NCBI RefSeq assembly: GCF_051622035.1
Contig: NC_135359.1
Span: 23,036,001-23,100,000, forward strand
Reading direction: 5' to 3'
Length of the DNA stretch: 64,000 nt
Source of the DNA: Arctopsyche grandis
Taxonomy: Eukaryota; Arthropoda; Insecta; Trichoptera; Hydropsychidae
A program made the position numbers and the translations under genes. The notes under the pieces were generated by a model that saw nothing but the letters and a program-made list of their open reading frames with translations, was not told where the DNA came from and did not search any database. Positions 47,079 through 59,114 of this stretch are shown piece by piece. Position 1 is the first letter of the stretch, and each line of letters starts with the position of its first letter.

Positions 47079-50000
47079 GTATGTACAGTACAATGAGATC
47101 AATTTTTGTGGTCCTATGTTGTAAACTGTGGATTTGTATAGCGAAAAATCAAACATATGTATTGATATTAGATAAATAAATTTATGTCCATGGGTAGTTA
47201 ATGGTATATATTGAATTTTCTTCTTATTCGACCTGTACGCAACCCGTATGTATGTACATATAATCGAATTTTTTAAATATATTAAGGCATCTTCCCGGGA
47301 ATCAAATTCTCAAACAATAGAACGAATCCCTGTAACTGTTCATATAACCAGGAATATAGATTTTGTAAGTTATCAGAGAGGTACTTGGAAATTGACACTT
47401 CGCTTAGTTTGCAAATGACGGACAACAAAATTGCGCAAAGATTAGAAACTATTATATAATCTGCCGTTTCAAAGCGCCGAAGGCTTATAAAGGTTAAGTG
47501 AACAACTCGAGTTTAGATTCGAGAGTTTTTCAATGGAAACATCAACAACTGTAAAGGTAAATTTGAAAAGCGTTAATAACATAATGCGGGTAGCATTGCA
47601 AAGTGTAGAACGTTTGCTACAACTCGCTAGTTTCAACAACATCAAACTAAAATTAATATTACGAATAATGGCGTTGAAGTTTTGACGTTTTAACGTATTG
47701 CGGGTTGAACGTGTAAACCGACACAAGAAATAAAGTATTTCAACAATGTAGGCCTCTCGCTAGCTCGTCTTTTTATTATACCTATGTATGTACATATGTA
47801 TGTACTATCTATCTGCATACTCCGAGTCTACAGTTGGGTTTTAATGGAAACGGCTCTCGGTTTCATTACACACTGCGAAATACTTCAGACGAAGAATTTT
47901 AATTCAGGAAGAGGCTCATTTTAATATGAAGAGATCTTATATCACGAATCGGTTGAAGACAATATATTTTTGTCATACCCCTCTCCAGTCAACTAATTAA
48001 CAAATTATTTAAAATTTATTATGGAGAAACGGGCATACGACCGCGGTAATGTGAGTAGACGAAGGGGTGAATTCAAAAACCGCTTGATATATTTGAAACT
48101 GGATCCGGTATTCGTTCGCGGGGAAGCCTTCTGGGGGTTGTAAATTCCCCGTCCCCCCAATTAATTTGAAGGGCGTTTTGCCAACGCCTCCTGGTGTCTA
48201 ATTAGGCGCGAGAACAGGAGAAGCAGAAGAAGGGCGGTTGATTATTATTGTTTTAAAGAAAGATGAAGGCGAGAAACGCCTGCGAGGGCTTAAATGGCCA
48301 CCGACCCTCAAGTATTTCGCGACGCACTCGATTGAATTAGTAATTCGACGAAACTTTTGCGAGCAAATGGGCGAAACACGTAGGTGCTTTCGTTCCGAAA
48401 GAGAAGCTACTGCTCGTGAAGGTTGTTAATTAAAGCGATTACATTCCGGAGGCGTTGAATTAAACCGGAACCGGTTAATTTCTGGTTGTGTGTACGATGG
48501 AGATAGTTCATAGAAAATGAGACACTGCACAATATTCCAATGCTTTCGAGATTAATAAATTAGCAAACTAATAATTAGGGCTACCAGCTGCTGAAAATAT
48601 CCCAAGAATTTTTATTCTTAAAATATAGCACATTGCTTCCCTACTACAAACATTTTATATGTAACTTGTGGAGGTGGATGAATGACATAAAGCCCCTTCG
48701 ATGAGATGAACACATATCGAATTGAAGGTTCTACATACATATGTATATTGAAAACTGTGGATTGGAGCCCTTTCAAAACTCTTTTAGGGTCTAAGTTGGC
48801 GTAACATGAGATAGTATATCAAAATTGGTAGACCTAATATAAAAACTGAAGCTTTGCATAGAGGATAAACATACATACATACTTGCCCGGCATCACTCGA
48901 GCAATTTTAAATGGGAGTTCTTTGATTCAGGGCTCCGAGCGTTTTTGAAACCTGCTAAGGTTTTGAGTTCACCTTCAGACAGTATATACATACATATGTA
49001 TGTACATAAAAACATTCATTTGTACATTTAAATATTGTATGATACATACACACGTACATGGATCAATAGCTATTAAAATATATGTAGTTAAAATATATTA
49101 CGAACATAATATGTATGTATGTACATATGTATATGTGGAATAAAAAGCTTTTCAAAATCAAAAATATACAAATGTATAGCATTATGATTTATTAAAAATT
49201 GAGTAATAATTTGGTGATGACAGCTTTGTATGATGACAAAGACGATTTCAATGTGAGTAAGGTAAAATCAGATTCCAGCTGTGGCACAAGTCAGGTTCAA
49301 CTGGAGCGATCTGTTTAATCGGTTAAGACTTTGACCTAATTCTTGAGTCTTTGAGTCAGAGGAACAGGAGGAAAAGAAGAAAGGATAATTGAAAAAATTC
49401 AAATAGCATTTTAGAATTTCACTATGAATTGAACCTTATTTTAAATTCAATACATCGAATCGCATACATTCGGTGGAAAAATGACTTCCTAACTATTATA
49501 CCTATACATATGTATGTACCACACGTTTAATAATATTAATTATCTTTTTTTTAGATTTATAACAAAACATAAGTCTAAGAAAATGATTTTTTTTTGGAAT
49601 TAAAGACGGTTGGCAGCCCCTTTCCATAGATATGTACTTACAATGCAAAGTCAATAAAACGTAGATTGTATACGTATGTATATGAGTTGAAAAAGGAGCC
49701 GGTTAATGAGAAACGCCATCATATTCGAAGCCGCGAAACATTAAGCAAGATTTAGCGATAGTATTCAGAGTTGTCCACACGTTCCGAAAACCGATACGAA
49801 CGAGTGTAGCCCACGCCCACGCAGATTAAAACTCGAGCTCGAACTTGGCGCTGCGGTACACGAAAGATAACGAACTCGCAGCGCAATTTGTACATGTCGC
49901 AGCAATTACAACGGCGCTTATTACCCATCTGAAATGTGTAAAATCCTATTTCTAATGTCTGCGAGGAATTTCGCCTCGGCATCAATTACGGGGTGGGTTT

Positions 50001-50620
50001 TTACTTGTTCGGTTCCTAATTAAGGCAGACGGTGAATTTCTCACATTCCCTCAGCGCGCTGACAGTCTAATGGCATTCTGCGTCGGAGCAAAACGGGGGG
50101 ATGCTGTGTGTGTAAGTGCGTTAAAACGCGCAATGGATAGATACGCCGGGAGATAAATCGACACGGCAAACCGACCGGTGGAAACAATTACGCAAAGTAT
50201 TTAAATTTCGCAACATAGCCACAGAGATAGACCAGACGGAGAAAGACTCCGATTCAACGCCTTGAAACTGGTTAAAATAACAGTAGAAAAATATCCGGGT
50301 GAGATTTAAGGCAGAAACAGATAAAGCCGGTGTCAATGTCATTGACGAATCTGACGTAGTTACAGATATGTACATACATGCAAACATGGGACTAATGTAT
50401 TACCGGAATCCATCAATGTCATCTACCTATAAATACGGTCGTAAAATATAACATATTGATTAAAACCGTCAACGCTCTCTATACAGCGAACAAAGATTAT
50501 ATACATATGTAATACATTCGCAAATCTATTGAAAATATGTAGTTATGTTGCTAAAAGTAATACCAGACGTAAAAAATTTAGTTTTTACTATGTACTCTAT
50601 CGTTGATACGATTTTAGCTT
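47079..50620. other. Intron: islands at about 48000-48480 and 49680-50290
   Basis: Both islands are unique and more GC-balanced with many ATTA cores, and have no domain-bearing ORF. CATATG-type tracts lie at 47243, 47785-47805, 48980-49005, 49100-49135 and 49505. Confidence 0.35.
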
Positions 50621-50624
50621 GATT

Positions 50625-50930
50625 CATCATCATTATCACAGCCATTCACCATCCACTGCTGGATGAAGGCCTCTCCAACACGCTACCACTCGTCTCTGTT
50701 TTGCGCAACTCCCATTTTTACCATTTTGCATTCTCTCGGGCACCATTCTAGCACTATTTTGTTTACCTTTGGTCCATGACTTTTGTCCAATTTCGTCCAG
50801 TCAACGTGGCCCATCCATTGTAATTTAAATCTCTTCACTATATCCACAATGTACACTACCCTTGTCCTACTTCTCACCCACGTATTCCGCTTTCTGTCTT
50901 TCCTCGTTAGGCAAGCATATTAAAGACTAA
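50625..50930 (-). pseudogene. RTE LINE C-terminus, partly open
   Basis: The minus-strand frame 50683-50877 reads MRSRTRVVYIVDIVKR, then FKLQWMGHVDW, then VLEWCPRECKMVK and VAQNRDEW at its end, the standard C-terminal order of RTE polymerases with an internal deletion. The 3' end shows an ATGATGAATC tail (CATCATCATT on the plus strand). The upstream RT and endonuclease domains are absent. Confidence 0.7.
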
Positions 50931-50935
50931 AATAT

Positions 50936-52080
50936 TCAATTAAATTCGTTGTCCTAACTTTATCTTTCTAGAGCCGGGCCAAACTGGGTGACTTGCGAAA
51001 ATCTTGGTCGGTGACTTTGTTGCGCGTATGGAGCATGCCACACCGCGCAACTCACTGGTTATCCTGTTAATAACCTGACCAGCGAGATCGGTTTTTGACG
51101 TTAGGCCTAGTTTATTGCTTGGGAAAACATTACGATATGTCAAAATTTATAGAGTTACATAGTGAAAAAAACTATGAACATGTGTGACTGTAATGAGACC
51201 AAGTTGATTGCAAGTACAATTTTGTGGTCCGGCTCCAAGTAAATAGATACGAGATTTTGTGAGAACTTGCGAGACTAAGCTATCACATCAACCATGTGAG
51301 TCTCTTTAAAGTTGGCACATCGACCTTTGAACCTTTTGGCATTACGAGTGATACAGATTAGCAATCCTTGCAAGTCTGGTGTAAGACTTTAAAAAGTCTG
51401 AGTGGTGACCAGAATATAGGTGCGTCTCGAGTGAAATCCGCAGTATACTTTCTGTCTTTTTTGCTTGGCTAGGAAAGGCCGATGTTGGGCAACGTCTGCA
51501 CATACCCCTAATGGGGAATAATAATTTAGTAAGAGAGGCTGGCGTACAATGAAAATGGCGCCGGGCTGGCCAATTCATTCAGGTTCAATGGGATTCCTAA
51601 TGGAGCGTTGATGCCATTACCGCTGCTGTGGCAGAACATTGCCGCCGACCATTTTAATTTATTCCCATCACTTTAACACTTCCTAGGGGGGTGAGGGAAT
51701 AGTGTTTAGGAGCCGGGTCTTCAGACCGGACTGACCATAAAGTGATGGTTTCACAACGACGTTCACCATTCGGTGTTTGTTTTCTGTAATTGCTCCCCCG
51801 AAGCGAAACGAAGAGCACGCCCCTCACTGTCCGCCCGCGTCAATGAAATGTTTTGTTTCATTTGCGAAATGGTCTAATATTAGTATGAGCAATTTAGCTT
51901 ATTACACAGACTATTACTTTACACTCGTTTTCAATTTCCAAACTCATTATTTACATATATATCATATATTCATGTAGGTTTTACAGTCTGATTTGCATTT
52001 TTGATTTGATTTGTTACCAATTATATTATTTAGTGGCTTGCAGCTACATGTACATAGGTATATTTCCAGAAATATATTTA
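50936..52080. other. Intron: unidentified, possible LINE 3' material at 51340-51640
   Basis: 51340-51640 holds a minus-strand ORF of 78 codons with a Cys/Ser/Arg-rich stretch and a GGGATTCCTAATGG motif like the CR1-type LINE 3' UTRs seen at 1.1 and 19.1 kb. Family not established. Confidence 0.3.
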
Positions 52081-52082
52081 TG

Positions 52083-52233
52083 ATTTAATAAGTGTTGTAC
52101 ATAAAAGTAAGTACATATAGCTTAGATATATTTTATACTAAAGTTAAAGGGATAATAAGTGTATTTAATAAGTGTTGTACATAAAAGTAAGTACATATAG
52201 TTTAAATATATTTTATACTGAAGTTAACGGGAA
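52083..52233 (+). repeat. Tandem duplication, 80-bp period
   Basis: ATTTAATAAGTGTTGTACAT begins at 52083 and at 52163. Shared blocks are AAAAGTAAGTACATATAG and ATATATTTTATACT. The copies differ at only a few positions; the second is not quite complete. Confidence 0.8.
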
Positions 52234-52454
52234 AAGACATGCACGACTTGAAGTTTCCTGTTGGTCAAAGCTAAAGGCGAGGAGAGAAAGAAGTTATACC
52301 TTGGGATAATTAAGGACTTTTAAAGAAAGTTTTATGTGCTTTTTCAAAAAAAAAAAATGGTGGTCGCCACTCTTTGAGGTGAATTATTCAATTATTTAGA
52401 CGTGTATTGTATCTATAGAAATAGTAAGATATTGGAGTAACTTGTTTATAGTTG

Positions 52455-52925
52455 GTGCTATAGAGGAACAAACATTGGTGCGATCTCTAATGCTCCCCAT
52501 TGCATTGTATGGAGTCGAGACATGGACCCTGAAAAAGAAATAAAGGGACATGCTAGATGCATTCGAAATATACGGAGGGAGTATTGGAGACGGATGCTGT
52601 GCATCACATGGACCGCGAGACGCACAAACATTTTATTACTCAAAGAATTAGTAGTTTCAGAGAGACTTTCCATAATATGTAGGAAAAGGGTTATTTCCTA
52701 CTTTGTCCATATTGTCAAGAATAATGTGGTCTGGTAGTCACCGGAACGCTAGATGGAAGGCGAGTGAGAGGACGATCTCCCATAAGATGGTCATACCAAA
52801 TCAAAGAACTGACGGGATCGTCCCTTCAATGATTTGGCACAGAACCGGGAGGAATGGAGAAGGATCGTTCATCAAATTCCAGACGACATCAATGACCATG
52901 CTCAGCATAGAGCAAACAAGGAAGA
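52455..52925 (+). pseudogene. RTE LINE, late RT and C-terminal segment with frameshifts
   Basis: Across frames: ALYGVETWTLKKK at about 52500, then RRMLCITWTARRTN, then LKELVVSERLSIICRKRV, SYFVHIV, and later IVPSMIWHRTGRN with SFIKFQ. This is the order of the RTE region after the polymerase palm. At least two frameshifts, so not functional. Confidence 0.7.
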
Positions 52926-52929
52926 ATAT

Positions 52930-55790
52930 AAAGGGAATAAGAAGAAGAGGTTCATACATAAATACATATATTTCTAGTCAAGTATTGGTAGATAATTCTA
53001 ATCAAATGTCCACGATTGGCAAAATTATTTATATAGTTTTTTTTTAGATAAAGTCAACTATAAATTTCGTCAAATAATTGAATAGAATCCGAGAGTTTTA
53101 TCTATATTTGAACCTGTGTATGAATGTAGGATGATACTTGTAATTGGTACAATACTCAATCAACCTGTTCAAGTCGGAAAGCGTCGCAATACTTGTAAAC
53201 GAGTTGAAGGTAAAGTCCTATTTAAATTTAAACGAAACTTAGGTAACGAATAACATTGTGAATTATTTTCGGTGGCGTTTTATTATCGTGCATTTATATC
53301 GGCTTTGAAACGCGCGGAAGAGTTATTTTGCTAAAGTTTGCAATTTCAAACTCTCTCTACTTTCAGTCCCTTCACTGCCGAACCTTTCCCCTTCCGACCA
53401 CCCACCCTTCTCTGCCTCGACATGCCGGCTGTAAATATTTGCCGGGAAGTTGTTCCGGCAAACACAATTTTCGAAGTTTTAAAATGTTTTGTTAATTCGC
53501 GCAAAGGCGAAGAAAGTGTTTGCCAAGACTGATGGTGGGGAAAATTTTCGAAATTCGCTTTGAACGGAAGTCATTTTCATCCCACGTTCACCCACCCAGC
53601 CCCCATCTTCGCACAACCTCCGAGATCAACTCCGCGGTCCAATTAAACCGTATATAAATAAGATTATTATATTATAATTAATACACGCGTGTAACAACAA
53701 AGTTCCGTAAGCAAATTTTCAATATACGCACACGCCCGAATCAATACATTGTTGCGTAAAACAATTTGCGAAAGGCTCGGTAATTAATCTTTGATTGATT
53801 TTCTAATTTAATTTGCTTCGAACGCTAGTTCCACCGAAGGCGTTCAATTATTGTTCGGATATCGGTTTATCAACATCAAAGGATAACTTACATCGTGTAA
53901 TAAAATTAACCGAAAGCTCGCTTTCGCCCGTTAAGTGGAATACGTCACTTACGCCATAGCATAATATAATATATTCAAGCGAAAAGTGGCGACACACATG
54001 TACACATTGAATATATGTACACGTGATATATTTTGCATGCCGAAGAATCAACGAGGCCATCCACAGGTACTTGCTGATCTCGAGGTTTCGGCTTGAAGCG
54101 TGTTAATTTTTAATCAAAAGACAACATATGTATGTAGGTTAACGAGTGGGTTGGCGACCGCTGACACCTGAAGGGTTAAAGCCGTCTCGTTTTATCATGC
54201 AAATCCGGATGTATTCAATATCGATCGATGTAAAAGCTGGGCCATTTTTTGTTGTTGGGAACGTTGAAGGGTGTCGGATAAACATGTAAATTACTGTGCG
54301 TTGAATCAAAGATGCCGTCACTCTTGCCTACAAATACAATTAATTATTCAGGGCTCAAAGCCTTTTGTAAGACCTCCTTAGAGGGTCGTGAGGCTTTGCC
54401 GGATAGGTGGGGCTGTGATTTAATGTACCGAATATTCGTCATTAATTACTTAATCGTGATCCAAACACGCATATGCTAAAAAGGCTTTATTAAAATATGA
54501 ATACTTCGATATATGTAGAATCTTAACATTCATTTGAAAGGGTTTGACCACTTTTGCATATATGTATGTAGGTAGTATAATACAATAGTCCTTATAAAGA
54601 ATAGGGAAAAAGAAACAGGCGGCGATGCGCACTCAATGCACGGAATAACATTAGTTATCTCTTGCAACATTTCAATTAGCCTTAATTGAAATATTCATTT
54701 AAGGTACGAAGCAGTACCATTGTGCAACGAAACAATTACGATTGTCCTGCGTGAGCTTGAGAAGTGGTTGTATTCTTGTTGAATCTCATTTGGACTCAAA
54801 CAGGTAATACAGCATTAACCCTTTCACCGCGCACCACTTGACATGTTCATATGTTAATTTTAACACTGAAAGCTCGCCGTATTGTTTAAAGTTATTTAAT
54901 TAAAGTTCGAATATTGCGAGTCAAAGGCGAAAGATATTTTAGGGCGATAAATAAGAGGCAATATCAGAGGAAGAGATGCGTGAAAAATAGCAGTGAAAAA
55001 GGTCACAACGAATTTTCAGTAAGTGGTGCCTTTGGTAATTTAAAAGCGCGTGAAAAAAGTTTTTTTTGAAACGAAAAATAATAATAAAAAACGCTTTTTC
55101 TTACGCGCAGATATGCGAGAGAAAAGCGAAAAGAAAAAGCGGTTATTATAATATAAGCGGAAAAGAAAAGCGCGAACGAGTCACTAGTCAGTTAAACGAA
55201 AATTTTCATTCAAAATGCAAATAAATATACGTTGAAGGATTAAATGCATCTTTCGAAGATCTTTCGAAACAATAAACATAAAATATCACGGTGTAAGGAT
55301 GACCCTTATGGGGTTCTTTGTTTGTCTAATCATTAAGTATACTGCGCACCGCCTAACGATAATGAACTGAGAGCATCAAGATTATACTACCCTAACGATA
55401 GTAAATTTGACCCTTGACAAAGGTCGTTCATGACCCAAAACGAAAACGTTCAGATAATTCGAAGATAGACTGTTATTTATAAGTGTCTATTCGTCTTATG
55501 TTTACTTTGGGAGAGGGTTCAAAGACAAAGCGCTTCAGCTAGACACTATCGGACCTCAAAGATCAAACAGGTGGCGATTGAATAATTAAAAATATACCAT
55601 CAAGACTAGAACGATCTTATATTTATTTAAGGTAAGAAATGGAACAACTTCGCTAATGTACACAAGACGCATAAGACGGGATTTGTCGGTGGGAAAGATT
55701 TGAAACTGGATATAAATCAGCGAGAATTAGACCTAAATACCTCTAGGCGGATTTATAACGAAAGAATAATATAAATATTAATGTGTACTT
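52930..55790. other. Intron adjoining the micro-exon: islands at 53180-54420 and 54590-55260
   Basis: Long unique, balanced sequence with many TAATTA/ATTA cores (for example ATTATATTATAATTAATAC and GGTAATTAATCTTTGATTG near 53670-53800). No domain-bearing ORF. The length and composition suggest conserved regulatory sequence; comparison is needed to know. Confidence 0.35.
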
Positions 55791-55792
55791 AC

Positions 55793-55867
55793 GCATATTT
55801 CTTTCTCTTGACACATTGAGCCCCACACTTGAAAATTGGATTGGAGCAGCTCGCAATTCTCCCAGCA
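55793..55867 (-). CDS. Kal1: 75-bp internal exon, anosmin-type cysteine-rich module
   Basis: On the minus strand a pyrimidine-rich tract and CAG acceptor (55868 upward) precede a 75-nt open segment followed by a GTAAGT donor (55787-55792). In phase 0 it encodes 25 residues starting CWENCELL and ending CQEKEIC. Joined in phase 0 to the terminal exon, the cysteines run C-x3-C, a VWGSMC segment, then C-x5-C-x3-C-x3-C. The start of the vertebrate anosmin cysteine-rich region has C-x3-C, a VWC segment, then C-x5-C-x2-C-x3-C. The match of spacing, phase and splice sites is the reason for the call. The same bases are open in a second frame, which gives no cysteine pattern. The preceding exon, with signal peptide, was not found in the remaining 8.1 kb. 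Confidence 0.72.
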
Positions 55868-56402
55868 CTGCAAAGAAAAAAAAATCATGATTAAAATCGT
55901 AAACGGAAATCTGCTTCACGTATGATACACTCGCAGTAACAATTACGGTCAAAATGTTCTCTTTACTTTTTAGAGATCACGCTTATTAGTTACGAAGTGG
56001 CTTTTAAGCTTAATTATTTAGCGATACAAATTTGCGTCGACGCTCCACAGCCAATCCGAAATGAGAATGGCTGAGATTAAATTCACCCCGGTCGTAACCC
56101 TTCGCTTTAGGGCAGCATCGTTACAATATATTAGCAGATGAAATGCTCAAGAAGACGCGTGCATATATCATAGGGGTAATTTGAGCAAACGGCCTCTAAT
56201 TTTCCGTATTCGACTCTATACGCGAAGGTAAAGATGCAATTTGCAAGAGCATCTACGGTCGACTCTATGGGGCATGGGGAGTTCAGAACCAGTCTAGCCG
56301 TGGCTCGCGAGCCTCGGGGTAGGCGTGATGATTTATTGAATTTAATTTTACGTTTATGACCGTTTGTGAAGTGAAATCCGTAGAGCAGGTGGCGTAAAAC
56401 GG

Positions 56403-56424
56403 ACGTGGCGGTCGACCGCCACGT
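56403..56424. repeat. Perfect 22-bp palindrome
   Basis: The halves ACGTGGCGGTC and GACCGCCACGT are exact reverse complements with no spacer. GC-rich in an AT-rich setting. Confidence 0.8.
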
Positions 56425-56735
56425 TCTAAGTGATTTCCTATGGATAATATAGTGCGCAACTTGTGCATCGAAGGACTAAAGTTGCCTGGAAATTGGTGGG
56501 ATAAATTTCTACTATGTGATAGTTTTACAATTCATTGTTAGATAACATTTGATAGAACATCAACCGTATAAATGTACAAATAAAATTCATCATGTGAAGA
56601 GGATTTTTATTATTATAATCTTAAGGTCTAGTTCTACCATCTGCTATACTGACTGACCAAAAGCATATACCATAACATATGTATGTATAGCATATGTAAA
56701 AAATTTCCAATGTCTTTGGACTGAATACGTTAGCT

Positions 56736-56975
56736 ATGATCAATTTTCCTATGACCGTTATGCAACTACATAGTTCCAGAGTACCGCAAGGCTCAAACCT
56801 TGAGCTTCTTTTATTTAACCTCTTCATTAATGGTATTTCATATTCTATTAAACATTTAGTTATTATTATTCTATCTAAAGATTTAGTTCTACAATCGTTG
56901 ACGGTGATCAGCGACCGCTACTGTGACTACTGTGCATACACATCTTCAAATTTTCTTAAAAGTGGTTTTTGAAAA
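56736..56975 (+). pseudogene. CR1/jockey-like reverse transcriptase fragment
   Basis: The frame reads SRVPQGSNLELLLFNLFIN, matching the conserved V-P-Q-G-S-x-L-G-P-L-L-F-x-x-x-I-N motif (the G-P is mutated to E-L). The following YADD box is not preserved. Isolated fragment. Confidence 0.6.
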
Positions 56976-56979
56976 AGTA

Positions 56980-58920
56980 AAAATTCAGTATGTTGTTTAG
57001 ATCTATGTATGTACATATTCCGTAATATAATATTATTTAAGATGAATCTAATTTTAATTATATTTAATAAATTTAATTTAGTGAATCTTTTGATATTTAA
57101 CGGTAATCGATTATTGAAAATCTCTTGAAGAATTTCATTTCTTAAACAGCGATGTCTGAGGTGATTTTTCCAATCCTAAAAAAACGAAAGGTATAGAGAG
57201 AAAGATAGTTTGAGCTACTATTAGTAGTAGAGTAATTTAGAGGGAAGAGGCAATTAATTAGTTATTCCACAAGCTGTGCTGGACCTAATCATATTTAGAA
57301 TTGTATTCTGGTCAAATTGAAGTAAAAAAAATGAAGTATACTGAGAAAAATATTTTTAATAGTTCATTATTTTCTATTTTTTTCATAAAACTAAGTTTTA
57401 TAATTGATCCACTTATGATATTAATTATAATGTAGAATAATTGTAGTCAAAGAATTGTTTTCGTACAATTTTCCCATAACAAGCAGAAGGACCTTTCTCG
57501 AGTCGTCGTCCACTGTAAACGTTGGTTAATTGCGAGATAAATTGCCAGCCGGAAAACGTTAAAACCGTGTGTATACATTATAAAACAATTACGAACGAGA
57601 TGATCTTAATCGATTTTTAATACGCGCATAAAAAGTGCATCAATCTCCTCCGAGAATTTGACACCGTATGAAATAAGAGACGCAAGACGTTATTCAAACA
57701 TTCCACAGTTACTCTTTGCATAAGCTTTATACCCAGTAATAGGTGAAAGTGGACAGGAATCGAGGAAAGAGGCGCCACGACTAGACCGGTTCGCAAATAT
57801 AATTAACGACTACAACGGAAAATAACAACGCAGGGAAGCAAGTGATTGAGATTGAATTACCGGCCACCGAAGACCCGGCCCTAGAGCAACCGGGGTTATA
57901 AAGAAAAGTAGCAAAATAAAAGTGAGACAACCGGAGGATGCTGGAAGTGCGGGGAGAGCCACATAACGGTGAAGCACCTAGCAGGGATTATTGAATCGAT
58001 TACTTGCACCTCGGGATCGGTTCGCATAACTCCCGTCGCTGTTAACTACGTGTGTAATTACAACAACCACTCCGGCCAAGTCGTTTTCTTATCGTTTAAT
58101 CCCGTTTTAAATAGAAACTGCGGTCTGTGGAATCGCACAGTGCGGAATTCCAGTATCCAATTCCGCGAGAAAAACAAATAAATACATAGCTCGTATGTAA
58201 TGTCAGACTGCTGCAATGCTACCAATGCTTAGCTCGGTGATTAATGATTGATCGATTTATGTACATACATACACCGGCTTACTTAAATAATGTATACGTA
58301 TAATGCTGAGGACAATTATCATAATGACTAGCAATAAGGAAGACGAGACCATGAGTTGAACGAAACCAGGAAGGACGCTACTTTTTGTCCGGTGCCCTTT
58401 GTTTTACATGTGTTTTGTATATATGTATATACAAACTCGTCGACGAAAAACACCAAAAAAGTTGAGAAAACGAGCCTTGAGATATTGCTGGAACGAGGTA
58501 GATCCCTTTTTACAAGGTTTTTATTAGTTTCACTTGTACAACGTTAAGTGTTCCCTTCCTCAAACTCTTCCGATCGCTCTGAAACTTTGCCATTTTGCGA
58601 GGTTTGGCCCCCGATGGAGATTTAAATTGTGTCGGCTAAGTCGAGAGTGAAATATAATCGCAATGAATGTTTAAGATTAAAAAATTTTGGGGTCGGTGAC
58701 AGCTCGCTCTTTGCTTAGAGCCCGTAGGCTTGTTTGTTTGACTTTTCGCGACCCACTCGTTTTGTCAGATTTTAATTGTTTAAATGCCCATAACTTCAAC
58801 TTTTTCATACTATAACTTACAAAATTTGTATTATAGGCTCTCATTATCTCTCATGTACACATATATTTTTACTTCACTAATAGGTTATTGTCTAATTTGG
58901 ACGCGGTTTAGAATTCAGTG
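56980..58920. other. Upstream intron: unique island about 57480-58170
   Basis: GC-richer sequence without domain-bearing ORFs. A small plus-strand ORF (57969-58181) is open for 70 codons without recognisable features. A further balanced block lies at 58540-58770. Confidence 0.35.
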
Positions 58921-58924
58921 CATT

Positions 58925-59110
58925 CTGAAAAGTGTGCGTAGTATTATAACTAGAAGAAATATATGGATAAAGAGTATGATGAATCGATTACAGATGAAGT
59001 TGGGACATTGGATGGGAGATGAATATATGAGTTATTTGAATTATATCCAAGAAGAATGTCTACTATTTGGGCTGATGAAGTTGGATCAATTGTGAAATGG
59101 AAAATGTCTT
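58925..59110 (+). pseudogene. Decayed RTE LINE C-terminus
   Basis: LQMKLGHWMGDEYMSYLN in one frame (K.QW.GH..R..D..W) and LYPRRMSTIWADEVGSI in the next (WYPR....RWADEVGS) give the family order, with a frameshift between them. Confidence 0.55.
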
Positions 59111-59114
59111 GACG

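Larger units (their letters stand above)
31383..55792 (-). other. 24.4-kb intron of the anosmin-like gene
   Basis: Bounded by a consensus GTAAGT donor at 55787-55792 and a TTTTCAG-type acceptor at 31383, both read on the complement. Both flanking exons are in phase 0 at the junction. It holds transposon remnants (SINE at 33.2 kb, nested MITEs at 35.2 kb, RTE tails at 41.3, 50.6 and 52.5 kb) and several GC-richer unique islands. I found no other exon-like segment with good splice sites and a cysteine or FN3 signature in it, but a short alternative exon could be missed. Confidence 0.65.

Noticed and set aside
55743..55952. 69-codon minus-strand ORF over the micro-exon
   Set aside because: It runs through both splice sites in a different frame from the cysteine-rich one and shows no domain; kept only as the locus of the micro-exon.
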